64,000 nt of DNA from Anaerolineaceae bacterium (GTDB taxonomy: Bacteria; Chloroflexota; Anaerolineae; Anaerolineales; Anaerolineaceae). Position numbers and translations under genes: made by a program. Shown piece by piece: positions 8,378 to 17,232 of the stretch. Numbering within the stretch: the stretch's first letter is position 1; each line of letters begins with the position of its first letter. Below the pieces are notes generated by a model, which was not told where the DNA came from, did no database searches, and saw nothing but the letters and a program-made list of their open reading frames with translations. The stretch covers positions 1-64,000 of the forward strand of contig JAENZI010000015.1 of NCBI GenBank assembly GCA_016841365.1, read 5' to 3'.

Positions 8378-9100
8378 GTGTCATCATCTCAACCCCCTCT
8401 GATTGGAATCACCAGCGGCACCGGCCATAACGCCGCCGGAACGCTCCTGTCCCAGGTGGGACAGGCCTACATCACATCCGTCCGCAAGGCTGGTGGGCTG
8501 CCCATCGTCATCCCACTGGGTATTGGCCTGGATCAAGCAGCCTCTCTCGTCAGCCGGATTGACGGCTTGCTGTTAACCGGCGGCGGTGATATTGACCCGC
8601 AGCGCTTCAACGGGCAATCCCATCCAAAGGTCTACGGGGTCTCACCTGAACGAGATGCCCTTGAATTTGCCCTGTTTGAAGAGACCCTTGAGCGAGGCAA
8701 GCCCCTACTGGCGATCTGTCGGGGCATCCAGGTGTTAAATGTCGCTTTCGGCGGCGATTTACACACCCATATTCAGGACCAGCTTGAGAATGCCCTAAAG
8801 CATGATTGGTTCCCGGGCTACCCCAGGGATAAAATTGCCCACACCGCCAGCCTGACCTGCGGCAGCAAACTGCATGAGATTTTTGGCGGAGACGATATCC
8901 AGGTCAACAGTCTGCACCACCAGGGTATCAAAGGGGTCGGAAAAGGCTTGAAAGCCATCGCCTTTGCCCCGGATGGATTGGTGGAAGGGCTGGCGGTTGA
9001 AGATGCCGACTTTGCCCTCGGCGTGCAGTGGCATCCGGAATGTTTGCCGGATGATGCGGGAAACCAGGCGCTCTTTCGGGCTTTTATTGAAGCCTGTTAA
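8378..9100 (+). CDS. Gamma-glutamyl-gamma-aminobutyrate hydrolase-like class I amidotransferase (peptidase C26)
   Basis: The PuuD-like family hydrolyses gamma-glutamyl amides. The 240-residue protein has the glycine-rich oxyanion segment LLLTGGGDIDP near residues 66-76, the nucleophile elbow LAICRGIQ with catalytic cysteine near residue 112, and the C-terminal GVQWHPE motif with the catalytic histidine and glutamate. The GTG start is chosen because AAGGAG (8365-8370) sits 7 bases upstream. Substrate is not certain from sequence: polyamine catabolism is the classical role, but general glutamine-amide hydrolysis is possible. No puu genes are nearby. Confidence 0.88.
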   Translation: MSSSQPPLIGITSGTGHNAAGTLLSQVGQAYITSVRKAGGLPIVIPLGIGLDQAASLVSRIDGLLLTGGGDIDPQRFNGQSHPKVYGVSPERDALEFALFEETLERGKPLLAICRGIQVLNVAFGGDLHTHIQDQLENALKHDWFPGYPRDKIAHTASLTCGSKLHEIFGGDDIQVNSLHHQGIKGVGKGLKAIAFAPDGLVEGLAVEDADFALGVQWHPECLPDDAGNQALFRAFIEAC

Positions 9101-9181
9101 TCATTATTACAGAGCAAATTAAGTAACACAAACAACGGATTCTCATCGCTTACAAAAATCAGACAGCAAGAGCCGATTATT

Positions 9182-11008
9182 TTGGAAACCTCAAAACATC
9201 ACCTGCGCGATCTTTTTAAAACTTACCTGGGACCTCAAAAGGGGCGTGTTGCCCTGCTGGCGGTATTTATTTTCGCCAACCTCGGACTGCAGCTTGTCAT
9301 CCCTCAAATCATGCGAGACTTCATCGATTCGGTTGTCGGCGGCGCAGCACTATCTTCACTGGTTCGGCTGGGGGTTGCTTTTTTAATCGCCGCGCTGGGG
9401 CAGCAACTGATTGCCATCATCACTGCCTATTACACCCAAAATGTAGGCTGGACTGCAACCAACGCCCTGCGGGAAGACCTAACACGTCATACCCTTAATT
9501 TAGATATGAGCTTTCATAAAGCGCATCCACCCGGCGAGATGATCAGCCGGATCGACTCCGATGTCAACACGTTGAATGAGTTCTTTGCACAATTTTTACT
9601 CAAGTTAGTAGGAAATCTACTGCTTGTGGCAGCTATTCTAATTTTGCTCTTTCGTGAAGACTGGCGCATCGGGCTGGTGCTGACAGGTTTCAGCCTGGTT
9701 GCCTTGTTGGTGCTGACCCGTTTCCGCAACATCGCCGTTCCCCATTGGGAAGCAGAACGCCAGGCTGAATCGGATTTTTACAGCTTCCTTGAAGAACGCC
9801 TGGCTGGCACAGCAGATTTACGGGCGAACGGCGGGCGGGCTTACACCCTGCGGCAATTCTTTGCCCGTGTGCAGGAAATGTACAAACGCTCCATCAAAGC
9901 CGGCATGATGGTCAACATCATGCTGAACAGTATGTTCCTGATCTTCGCGATCGGTACGGCAGTTTCACTGGGGGTAAGCGGTTCATTGTATCTGCAGGGT
10001 GTCATCTCAATTGGTACGGTTTACATCGTTTATCAATACAACCGCATGCTCGAACGCCCGCTCGAAGATATCTCCCGGCAGCTTTCGAACATCCAGCGAT
10101 CCCTGGCCAGCATCCGCCGCATCACAGCGCTATTCAACATTCACAGCAAGATCTCTTCACCGATCAGCATTTCAGAAGGTGCCGCTGAATCAATAAGCGG
10201 TCCGCTTTCTGTCCAGTTTGACCATGTTTCTTTTGCATATAACGATGACGCTCCGGAACAAGACGAAACTGACGAGCATCAGCAGCAGATCGACGAATAT
10301 GTGCTGGATGATGTTCATTTTTCACTGGCAAAGGGTGAAGTGCTGGGGCTTTTAGGGCGCACCGGCAGCGGGAAAACAACCCTCACCCGCCTGCTGTTCC
10401 GCTTATACGACCCGCAATCCGGCTCAATCCGGCTGGGCAGCAATTACGGTTCATCCAACCTGCACGATATCCGTAATCTGCCCATTTCGAAATTGCGGGG
10501 GCAGATCGGCATGGTAACGCAATCCATTGAACTTTTCCATGCGTCTGTAAGGGATAACCTGACATTTTTTGACGCTGACATCCCGGATGACCACATCCTT
10601 TCGATCATCCACGATCTCGGTCTTTCGCGTTGGTATGCCAGCCTGGAGAATGGCCTGAATACGATCCTCGAATCCGGTGGCGGCGGCCTGAGTGCGGGCG
10701 AAGCCCAATTGCTGGCATTCACCCGCATCTTCCTCAAAGACCCATCTGTTGTGGTGCTGGATGAGGCCTCTTCCCGGCTTGATCCTGCAACCGAGCACCT
10801 GATCGAGAAAGCCGTGGAACGCTTGATCGTCAACCGTACTGCGTTGATCATTGCCCACCGGCTGAAAACCATCCAACGGGCAGATAAGATCATGATCCTG
10901 GAAAAGGGGCGCATTTTGGAATTTGGTGACCGGATGACCCTGGCGCAAAATCCCAATTCGCATTTCAGCCAGTTGCTTAAAACGGGCTTGGACGAGGTGC
11001 TCGTATGA
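9182..11008 (+). CDS. Heterodimeric ABC exporter subunit A (permease-ATPase fusion)
   Basis: This 608-residue protein is a type IV ABC half-transporter with six membrane helices in residues 20-310 and an ATPase domain after residue 340. Walker A GRTGSGKTTL is near 393, Walker B VVVLDEASSRLD near 523 with the catalytic glutamate intact, and the switch histidine is in IIAHRLKTI. The signature motif is LSAGE instead of LSGGQ, so the signature of this half is degenerate. The TTG start lacks a clear ribosome binding site and the true start may lie slightly upstream. The stop overlaps the next gene by ATGA, which indicates stoichiometric synthesis with the partner. Substrate unknown; lipids or drugs are usual. 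Confidence 0.9.
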   Translation: METSKHHLRDLFKTYLGPQKGRVALLAVFIFANLGLQLVIPQIMRDFIDSVVGGAALSSLVRLGVAFLIAALGQQLIAIITAYYTQNVGWTATNALREDLTRHTLNLDMSFHKAHPPGEMISRIDSDVNTLNEFFAQFLLKLVGNLLLVAAILILLFREDWRIGLVLTGFSLVALLVLTRFRNIAVPHWEAERQAESDFYSFLEERLAGTADLRANGGRAYTLRQFFARVQEMYKRSIKAGMMVNIMLNSMFLIFAIGTAVSLGVSGSLYLQGVISIGTVYIVYQYNRMLERPLEDISRQLSNIQRSLASIRRITALFNIHSKISSPISISEGAAESISGPLSVQFDHVSFAYNDDAPEQDETDEHQQQIDEYVLDDVHFSLAKGEVLGLLGRTGSGKTTLTRLLFRLYDPQSGSIRLGSNYGSSNLHDIRNLPISKLRGQIGMVTQSIELFHASVRDNLTFFDADIPDDHILSIIHDLGLSRWYASLENGLNTILESGGGGLSAGEAQLLAFTRIFLKDPSVVVLDEASSRLDPATEHLIEKAVERLIVNRTALIIAHRLKTIQRADKIMILEKGRILEFGDRMTLAQNPNSHFSQLLKTGLDEVLV

Positions 11009-12810
11009 AACCCGACATGCAAGAAAAGAACGCCCCACGCCCCAGCACCTGGTGGTATATCTGGCAGCTCACCAAGTATAAGCCCTGGGTATATGGCGCT
11101 TTTGGCTTGATGGAGATCCTAATCTTTGGCGTTTTCCCGCAGTTAAGCGGGTTTGTCATCCAGGCGATCTTCAACCAGCTCACTGGCGAAGCCCAAGCCG
11201 GTTTCACATTGTGGACCCTGGCGGCATTCCTGGTGGCGATTGCCATCGGCCGCGGCGCAGCATTCTTTACGGACGTCTTGCTGTATTTCACATTCCAATA
11301 CAATGTCACAGCGTTACTGCGCCGCAACATCTTCGATACCATCCTGCGCAGGCCGGGTGCACGCGCCGTGCCTGAATCACCTGGTGAAGCCGTCAGCCGT
11401 TTTCGCGATGACGCCCAGGAAGTCGCCTGGTTTATGTCTGAAATGCTGATCGTGTTCGGGTTTGGCTTCTTTGCTGTGGTTGCATTGATCGTCATGCTGC
11501 GCATCAATGTTCAAATCACCCTGGTTGTGTTTATCCCACTGGCGATAGTGATCTTCATCGCTAATTTTGCCAACAACAAAATCACCGAATTCAGACGTGC
11601 CAGTCGCAAAGCCACCGGCAAAGTGACCGACTTTGTCGGTGAGCTATTCGGTGCCGTTCAGGCTGTTAAGGTGGCTGGGGCAGAAGAACGCACGCTTTCC
11701 TATTTACGAGAAATCAACGAAGAACGGCGGAAAGCCTCCCTCAAAGATGTTTTATTCACACAGGTGCTTGATTCGGCCTTCCGCAACACAGCCAATCTGT
11801 TTACCGGTCTGATCCTGCTGACCTCTGGATCTGCCATGCAGGCCGGGAATTTTTCAGTGGGTGATCTGGCGCTGTTCGTCTACTACCTTTCGTGGGTGAC
11901 GGACTTTTCTGCCATCATCGGTGACAAGATCGCCTGGTTCAAGCGCCTGGGCGTTTCCATCGACCGGATGGTGCACCTGCTTCAGGGCACGCCAGCCGAA
12001 AAATTGGTGGCGTATGCCCCGGTTTACATCGGTAAGGATCTGCCGGAAGTGCCGCTGATCGAACGAACGCCCGAAGATGCTCTTCACTCGCTTGAAGTCC
12101 ACAATCTGACCTACCTTTACCCGGATACGGGCAGGGGAATTACGGACATTGACCTGCACCTGAACCAGGGCTCATTTACCGTGATCACCGGGCGGGTTGG
12201 CTCTGGGAAAAGCACCCTGCTGCAAGCCCTATTGGGGTTACTGCCGGCACAAACTGGCGAGATCTTCTGGAACGGCACTCGTGTCGACCATCCCGGAGAG
12301 TTCTTTGTACCGCCCCGCAGCGCCTATACCCCGCAGGTGCCGCTCCTGTTCAGCCAAAGCCTGCGCGAGAATATTCTGCTGGGCTACCCCGAAACCGAGG
12401 TTGACCTGCAAGGTGCGGTCGAAATGGCCGTATTGGAAAACGACCTGGCAGAAATCCCGGGCGGGCTGTCAGCACAGATCGGCGCAAAAGGCGTCAAGCT
12501 TTCGGGCGGCCAGCGTCAACGGACTGCGGCGGCACGCATGTTTGTGCGTCAGCCATCCCTGCTGGTATTCGATGATATCTCCAGCGCGCTGGATGTCGAA
12601 ACTGAAAACACCCTATGGGACCGCATTTTTGCGCACCAGAGCGGCACGACCTGCCTGGTCGTTAGCCACCGCCGGCCGGCACTGAAGCGTGCAGACCAAA
12701 TCATCGTGCTTAAAGAAGGGCAGATCGAGGCTGTTGGCAGGCTGGACGATCTACTACAATCCAGCAGCGAGATGCAGGCATTATGGCATGGCGAAATTGA
12801 AAGAAGCTGA
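11005..12810 (+). CDS. Heterodimeric ABC exporter subunit B with degenerate catalytic site
   Basis: The partner half-transporter (601 residues) has the same layout: six membrane helices, Walker A GRVGSGKSTLL near residue 396, canonical signature LSGGQRQR near 498, and Walker B LLVFDDISSALD near 518. The catalytic glutamate after Walker B is replaced by aspartate. Together with the altered signature of subunit A, both defects fall in the same composite ATP site, while the other site is fully canonical. This is the known pattern of asymmetric heterodimeric exporters such as TM287/288 and BmrCD. It is coupled to subunit A by a four-base overlap. Confidence 0.9.
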   Translation: MKPDMQEKNAPRPSTWWYIWQLTKYKPWVYGAFGLMEILIFGVFPQLSGFVIQAIFNQLTGEAQAGFTLWTLAAFLVAIAIGRGAAFFTDVLLYFTFQYNVTALLRRNIFDTILRRPGARAVPESPGEAVSRFRDDAQEVAWFMSEMLIVFGFGFFAVVALIVMLRINVQITLVVFIPLAIVIFIANFANNKITEFRRASRKATGKVTDFVGELFGAVQAVKVAGAEERTLSYLREINEERRKASLKDVLFTQVLDSAFRNTANLFTGLILLTSGSAMQAGNFSVGDLALFVYYLSWVTDFSAIIGDKIAWFKRLGVSIDRMVHLLQGTPAEKLVAYAPVYIGKDLPEVPLIERTPEDALHSLEVHNLTYLYPDTGRGITDIDLHLNQGSFTVITGRVGSGKSTLLQALLGLLPAQTGEIFWNGTRVDHPGEFFVPPRSAYTPQVPLLFSQSLRENILLGYPETEVDLQGAVEMAVLENDLAEIPGGLSAQIGAKGVKLSGGQRQRTAAARMFVRQPSLLVFDDISSALDVETENTLWDRIFAHQSGTTCLVVSHRRPALKRADQIIVLKEGQIEAVGRLDDLLQSSSEMQALWHGEIERS

Positions 12811-12880
12811 AATCACACATCTGCCTAATTGAACTGAACTGCGTCTTACCAAAAACTTTTGCAGCCACCTCCAAATTTCA

Positions 12881-12909
12881 TTGACAGGCATTCCCTGAAC
12901 GGATATACT
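12881..12909 (+). promoter_or_regulatory. Sigma70-type promoter of the riboflavin transporter operon
   Basis: TTGACA at 12881-12886 and TATACT at 12904-12909 are separated by 17 bp. The expected transcription start near 12916 is about 15 bases before the FMN riboswitch. Confidence 0.8.
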
Positions 12910-12930
12910 TTTATCAGATTCAATTCAATG

Positions 12931-13073
12931 ACCTTCGGGGCAGGGTGAGGGACTTCGTCCCAATTCCCGACCGGTGGTATTCCCCAGCCATGGGGCAGCC
13001 CACGAGCGCAAAATATTGCGCATGAAACGGTGAGATGCCGTTGCCGGCGGTTAAAGTCCGAATGAAAGAAGGT
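12931..13073 (+). promoter_or_regulatory. FMN riboswitch (RFN element)
   Basis: The conserved RFN blocks are all visible in order: CTTCGGGGCAGGGTGA, then AATTCCCGACCGG, CAGCCCACGAGCG, ACGGTGAGATGCCG and AAAGTCCGAATGAAAGAAGG. The closing helix P1 is ACCTTC (12931-12936) with GAAGGT (13068-13073). The RNA binds FMN and lowers expression of downstream genes. It is followed by a 6-bp hairpin (13077-13092), a terminator hairpin and the three-gene ABC importer, which points to riboflavin as the transported substrate. Confidence 0.95.
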
Positions 13074-13100
13074 GTTCGCATCATGCGATGCGTATTTCTG

Positions 13101-13126
13101 CCCCGAAATTTACCGGGGTATTTTTT
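13101..13126 (+). terminator. Intrinsic terminator of the FMN riboswitch expression platform
   Basis: CCCCG (13101-13105) pairs with CGGGG (13114-13118) and is followed by TATTTTTT (13119-13126). The T run ends exactly at the ATG of the permease gene. The position fits transcriptional attenuation by the riboswitch. Confidence 0.7.
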
Positions 13127-13933
13127 ATGTCCAAGGTACAACCCGCAGCAAACCAACAAAAAAAACAGCCGATCAAACGGTTGGGAACGCTTGCCCTATC
13201 TATGAGCCTGGGGCTCTTGGTATGGCATCTGGTGGCTAAATGGCTTGACCTGCCCGCGTTCATCCTCCCTGGGCCGGGGTTGGTTTGGCGGCGATTTCTA
13301 TTATCCATGTCTGATGGGCAGCTCCTGCGTCATGCGCTGGCAACCCTTTCTGAAGTATTAGCGGGGTTATTTTTCGGCGGTTTGGCGGGCACCATCCTCG
13401 GCTACCTGCTTGCAAAATCCCCTGCGCTGGAAAAGATCATCGGCCCCTACCTGGTTGCCAGCCAATCCATCCCAATCGTCGCCATCGCCCCCCTGCTGGT
13501 GATCTGGTTTGGCCCGGGCATCATATCCAAAGTTCTGATCTGCAGCCTGACGGTCTTCTTCCCTGTTCTGATCAACACCGTTGTGGGCATTCGAGAGGTG
13601 CCACAAGACCTGCGCGACCTGATGCATTCTTTGCGCGCCACGCCTGCCCAAACCTTCTGGAAGCTCGAAGTCCCTGCAGCGCTGCCCATCTTTTTAGGCG
13701 GTTTGCGGGTTGGGGCGACACTTTCAGTGATCGGTGCTGTCGTCGGCGAGCTGGTCGGCGCCGATCGGGGACTGGGATTCCTGATCAACGTCGGGCGCGG
13801 CCAGTATGACACTGCCCTGGTGTTTGTTGCTGTGATCACCCTGGCTGTGATTGCAATATCTTTATACAGCATTGTCTTATTGATTGAAACCCGCGTTTTA
13901 TCCTGGCAGTCATGGCGGCAAAAGGCTTTATGA
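13127..13933 (+). CDS. ribX: Riboflavin ABC importer permease (RibX-like)
   Basis: This protein belongs to the SsuC/TauC/ThiX-type permease family and has about six membrane helices. The EAA-type cytoplasmic loop that contacts the ATPase is around LEVPAALPIFLGGLRVGAT in the middle of the protein. The FMN riboswitch upstream and the binding protein and ATPase downstream make riboflavin the likely substrate, as proposed for RibXY of Chloroflexus. I chose ATG 13127 because the alternative in-frame ATG at 13088 would place the terminator hairpin inside the coding region and add a tail encoded by it. However, 13127 has no good ribosome binding site, whereas AAGGTG lies 13 bases before 13088, so the start is uncertain. 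Confidence 0.88.
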   Translation: MSKVQPAANQQKKQPIKRLGTLALSMSLGLLVWHLVAKWLDLPAFILPGPGLVWRRFLLSMSDGQLLRHALATLSEVLAGLFFGGLAGTILGYLLAKSPALEKIIGPYLVASQSIPIVAIAPLLVIWFGPGIISKVLICSLTVFFPVLINTVVGIREVPQDLRDLMHSLRATPAQTFWKLEVPAALPIFLGGLRVGATLSVIGAVVGELVGADRGLGFLINVGRGQYDTALVFVAVITLAVIAISLYSIVLLIETRVLSWQSWRQKAL

Positions 13934-13958
13934 GGTTTTATTTTAAGGAGAACTATTG

Positions 13959-14948
13959 ATGGCAGACAAACGATTCCTTCTATTGGTTTTTTTGATCCTC
14001 ACCTTGAGCATTGGCGTGAGTGGATGCAAGGAGACCAGTCAACCACGACCAACTGAACTGATCCCCACCCGTTTTACAATGGGTTACATTCCTAACATCC
14101 AATTCGCACCAGTTTATGTTGCCCTTGAAAAGGGCTATTTCAGAGAGGCTGGTTTCGATGTCAACCTTGAATATGGCGATGAAACTGACGCAGTGGCGCT
14201 GATTGGTGCCGGCGAGCAAACCTTCGCCATCGCCAGCGGCGAACAGGTCCTGTTAGCCCGAGGTCAGGGACTGCCAGTGGTCTATGTGGCAGCCTGGTAT
14301 GGGGACTACCCGGTGGGCGTGGTGTCGCTGGAAGAACACCGCATACAGGTGCCGGAAAATCTGGCAGGCAATTCGATTGGTATCCCGGGTCTTTATGGCG
14401 CCAGCTATATTGGCTTCATCGCCTTACTGAACGCAGGCGGATTATCTGAAGAGGATGTCGACCTGCTTTCGATTGGCTTCAACCAGGTTGAAGCCCTGGT
14501 GACGGAACAGGTGGATGCCGCAGTGATCTACCTCGCCAATGAACCCGTCGTGTTGCGCTCTCAGGGATATAAGGTCAATGTGGTCAGCGTGGCGGATTAT
14601 ATGGCGTTGGTCTCAAACGGGATTGTCACCAACGAGGAGACGATTGAAAATCACCCCGAGCGGGTGGAAGCATTTGTGGAAGCATTATTAAAAGGCCTCC
14701 AGGATGCCGTCAACGACCCCGATGAGGCTTATGAAATCAGCAAAAATTATATTGAAAATTTGGAAGATGCAGATATTGATCTGCAGCAGGAAATTTTGCG
14801 TGAATCCATCAAACTCTGGCAAACCGACCCCCTGGGATACAGCGAGCCTGCTGGATGGATCAATATGCAGCAGGTACTGCTCGATATGGGCTTAATAACA
14901 GAACCACTGGAATTGAACGAGGCATTTACCAATGAATTCCTCCCTTGA
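13959..14948 (+). CDS. ribY: Riboflavin-binding lipoprotein of ABC importer (RibY-like, NMT1/THI5 family)
   Basis: The 329-residue protein starts with a lipoprotein signal peptide whose lipobox ends at GVSGC near residue 25, so it is anchored to the outer face of the membrane. The mature part is an NMT1/THI5-like periplasmic-binding fold: FTMGYIPNIQFAPVYVALEKG and the ligand-site glycine segments after it. This family includes RibY, ThiY and SsuA. The riboswitch in front of the operon argues for riboflavin or a close precursor. ATG 13959 follows TAAGGAG by eight bases and is preferred over the TTG at 13956. The stop overlaps the ATPase start by 17 bp. Confidence 0.9.
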   Translation: MADKRFLLLVFLILTLSIGVSGCKETSQPRPTELIPTRFTMGYIPNIQFAPVYVALEKGYFREAGFDVNLEYGDETDAVALIGAGEQTFAIASGEQVLLARGQGLPVVYVAAWYGDYPVGVVSLEEHRIQVPENLAGNSIGIPGLYGASYIGFIALLNAGGLSEEDVDLLSIGFNQVEALVTEQVDAAVIYLANEPVVLRSQGYKVNVVSVADYMALVSNGIVTNEETIENHPERVEAFVEALLKGLQDAVNDPDEAYEISKNYIENLEDADIDLQQEILRESIKLWQTDPLGYSEPAGWINMQQVLLDMGLITEPLELNEAFTNEFLP

Positions 14949-15735
14949 TGCAGCCCTGAGGCTTCAAAACCTCGAAGTCATTTTTAGTGATGCCAGCGGG
15001 GTGGTGCATGCGCTTAACGACTTATCCTTTGAGCTTATGCCCAATGAATTCGTGTGCCTGATCGGGCCCTCAGGCAGCGGCAAGTCCACCATCCTGCGGG
15101 TGATAGCAGGGTTGGTCGAGCCTACCAGCGGCAAAGTGAAATTTAATGACCATCAATCCCACGTAGGGTTGGTCTTTCAGAAGGCAAACCTGATGCCCTG
15201 GCGGCGAGTGATCGAAAACGTCAAACTCCCCCTTGAATTGGAAGATCGGCCCGATGACATCATTCAAACCCGCGCCCAGGAGTTAATTGACCTGGTTGGC
15301 TTGAGCGGCTTTGAAAATGCCTATCCGCACGACCTTTCCGGCGGCATGGCACAGCGTGTGGCAATTGCCCGTTCCCTGATCCAGGACCCTGACCTGCTCT
15401 TACTCGATGAACCATTTGGCTCTCTGGATGCATTAACTCGGGAGCGCATGGGGGACGAACTGCTCCATATCTGGCAGGCGCGGCGAAAAACCGTGCTGAT
15501 GGTGACCCATTCGATCTCCGAAGCGATTTACCTTTCCGATCGGGTGCTGGTGCTCTCTTCCCGCCCGGGGCAGATCAAACAGGTGTTAAACGTAGGATTG
15601 CCCCGCCCGCGCACACCAGAAATGCGCTATCTGCCTGAATTCAGCACACTGGCACATCAACTGCGTGACTGCCTGAGCGAAGAACAAATTTGCCCGCCTA
15701 AAATGTCTTCTCCGTCAGATCGTTCATCATCCTGA
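14932..15735 (+). CDS. ATPase subunit of the riboflavin ABC importer
   Basis: This 267-residue SsuB/TauB-type ATPase has Walker A GPSGSGKS near residue 44, a Q-loop in LVFQKANLMPW, signature DLSGGMAQR near residue 140, Walker B LLLLDEPFGSLD and the switch histidine in MVTHSISEA. It is the last gene of the riboswitch operon and starts inside the binding-protein gene, so all three subunits are co-produced. Described Chloroflexi RibXY systems are named for permease and binding protein only; here the dedicated ATPase is in the same operon. Its last 38 bases overlap the 3' end of the convergent xylB gene. Confidence 0.9.
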   Translation: MNSSLDAALRLQNLEVIFSDASGVVHALNDLSFELMPNEFVCLIGPSGSGKSTILRVIAGLVEPTSGKVKFNDHQSHVGLVFQKANLMPWRRVIENVKLPLELEDRPDDIIQTRAQELIDLVGLSGFENAYPHDLSGGMAQRVAIARSLIQDPDLLLLDEPFGSLDALTRERMGDELLHIWQARRKTVLMVTHSISEAIYLSDRVLVLSSRPGQIKQVLNVGLPRPRTPEMRYLPEFSTLAHQLRDCLSEEQICPPKMSSPSDRSSS

Positions 15736-17206
15736 AACTTGGTCGTAAAGCCGGATATAAAGCCTTATATATTGGGTAGGCTTGCTGATAAATCTCGTGC
15801 TCCCGTTCATCCGGCACAGTCGTTCCTGTGATCTTTATCGCTGCCTGGCAGGCGGAGGGCACATCACCCCAATTCCCCGCACCCACACCAGCCAATATTG
15901 CCGCCCCAAATGCCGCTCCCTCGGTGGTGTTCACGGTGACCAGATCATTTCCGAGAACTGAGGAAAGCATCTGGCGCCAAAAGGCATTTTTCATCCCGCC
16001 GCCGGAGACTCTCACCTGGTGGATTTCCCGCAATCCCGACTCCTGGATCAACGAAAAGATATCACGGAACGCATAGGACACCCCCTCCAAGAGGGCGCGT
16101 GTCATGTGCGCCCGTCCATGCCGGGCAGCCAAACCAATCCATCCTGCCCTTGCCAGCGGATCTGGATAGGGCGTGCGTTCACCACTCAGGTAGGGCAAAA
16201 ACTGCAACCCCTCGGAACCAACCGGGGCGCTTTTGGCCTCTTCAAGTAAGGTATCAAAATCCATTTCATGCGCCAGTTTATCACGATACCACTGCAGGCT
16301 TCCCGCTGCTGAAAGCATCACGCCCATAAAGTGCCACACCCCGGGCACCACATGGCAAAAAGCATGCAGCCTGCCTTCAGGTTCGATCAACGCGGAAGAT
16401 GTCGGGGCAAACACTACGCCGCTGGTGCCAACTGTCAGACCAACAATCCCGGGCTCTACAGCGCCGACACCCACAGCCTGGGCTGCCTGGTCACCACCCC
16501 CGGCAACGATAGGTGTGCCTGGTTTCAATCCGGTTGCCCCTGCAGCCGAATCTGAGACCACGCCAGTGAATTTTGGTCCTTCAAAAGTGGACGGTAACCA
16601 GGCAAGATCAATTTGTAGATCTTCCAACAGTTCATTTGACCAATCGCGTGCTGCCAAGTCAAATAACACTGTGCCCGATCCCCCCGCCTTATCCATGGCG
16701 AAGCCGCCCGAAAGCCGATAGCGAATATAGTCCTTGGGAAGCAAAATGTGCTTCACGCGTTTGAAGACCTCGGGTTCGTGTTCTCTGACCCACAAGATCT
16801 TGGAGGCGGTGAAACCGGTCAGGCTCAGGTTGCCCGTGATCTGCAGAAAAGCCTGCTTGCCGATCTGTTGATGAATTTGATCGCACTGCGCTTGCGTGCG
16901 CTGGTCATTCCATAAAATCGCCGAGCGCAGAACCTCCCCCGCCTCATCCAGCAGAACCAGGCCGTGCATTTGCCCCGTCAGGCCGATGGCAGCAATCGAC
17001 GCACTATCCACATTGGTTTGTGCGATCACTTTTCGGATGCTGTCCGTAATCGCCTGCCACCATTCTTGCGGGTCTTGCTCTGACCATAATGGGTATGGCG
17101 ATTGGATCGTATGCGGCGTAGAAGCAACCCCCGTAATCTCACCCTGTCCGTCGATCAGCAGCGCTTTGCTGCTGGTTGTTGAAATATCTATGCCAAGGAA
17201 GTACAT
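15698..17206 (-). CDS. xylB: Xylulokinase
   Basis: Xylulokinase phosphorylates D-xylulose to xylulose 5-phosphate in the xylose isomerase pathway. The 502-residue FGGY-family kinase has the N-terminal phosphate-binding strand FLGIDISTTSSKALL, the sugar-site segment GLTGQMHGLVLLD near residue 80, ILWNDQRT, the central GGGDQAAQAVGVGAV motif, and the C-terminal RVSGGGMKNAFWRQ motif of the adenine site. ATG 17206 is preferred to the GTG two codons upstream because GAGGTGA then has proper spacing. It lies 26 bases after the GH3 gene and is the last gene of the xylose cluster. Confidence 0.94.
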   Translation of the reverse strand: MYFLGIDISTTSSKALLIDGQGEITGVASTPHTIQSPYPLWSEQDPQEWWQAITDSIRKVIAQTNVDSASIAAIGLTGQMHGLVLLDEAGEVLRSAILWNDQRTQAQCDQIHQQIGKQAFLQITGNLSLTGFTASKILWVREHEPEVFKRVKHILLPKDYIRYRLSGGFAMDKAGGSGTVLFDLAARDWSNELLEDLQIDLAWLPSTFEGPKFTGVVSDSAAGATGLKPGTPIVAGGGDQAAQAVGVGAVEPGIVGLTVGTSGVVFAPTSSALIEPEGRLHAFCHVVPGVWHFMGVMLSAAGSLQWYRDKLAHEMDFDTLLEEAKSAPVGSEGLQFLPYLSGERTPYPDPLARAGWIGLAARHGRAHMTRALLEGVSYAFRDIFSLIQESGLREIHQVRVSGGGMKNAFWRQMLSSVLGNDLVTVNTTEGAAFGAAILAGVGAGNWGDVPSACQAAIKITGTTVPDEREHEIYQQAYPIYKALYPALRPSFRMMNDLTEKTF

Positions 17207-17232
17207 GCTCACCTCTTTGCGTTATTTACGAA

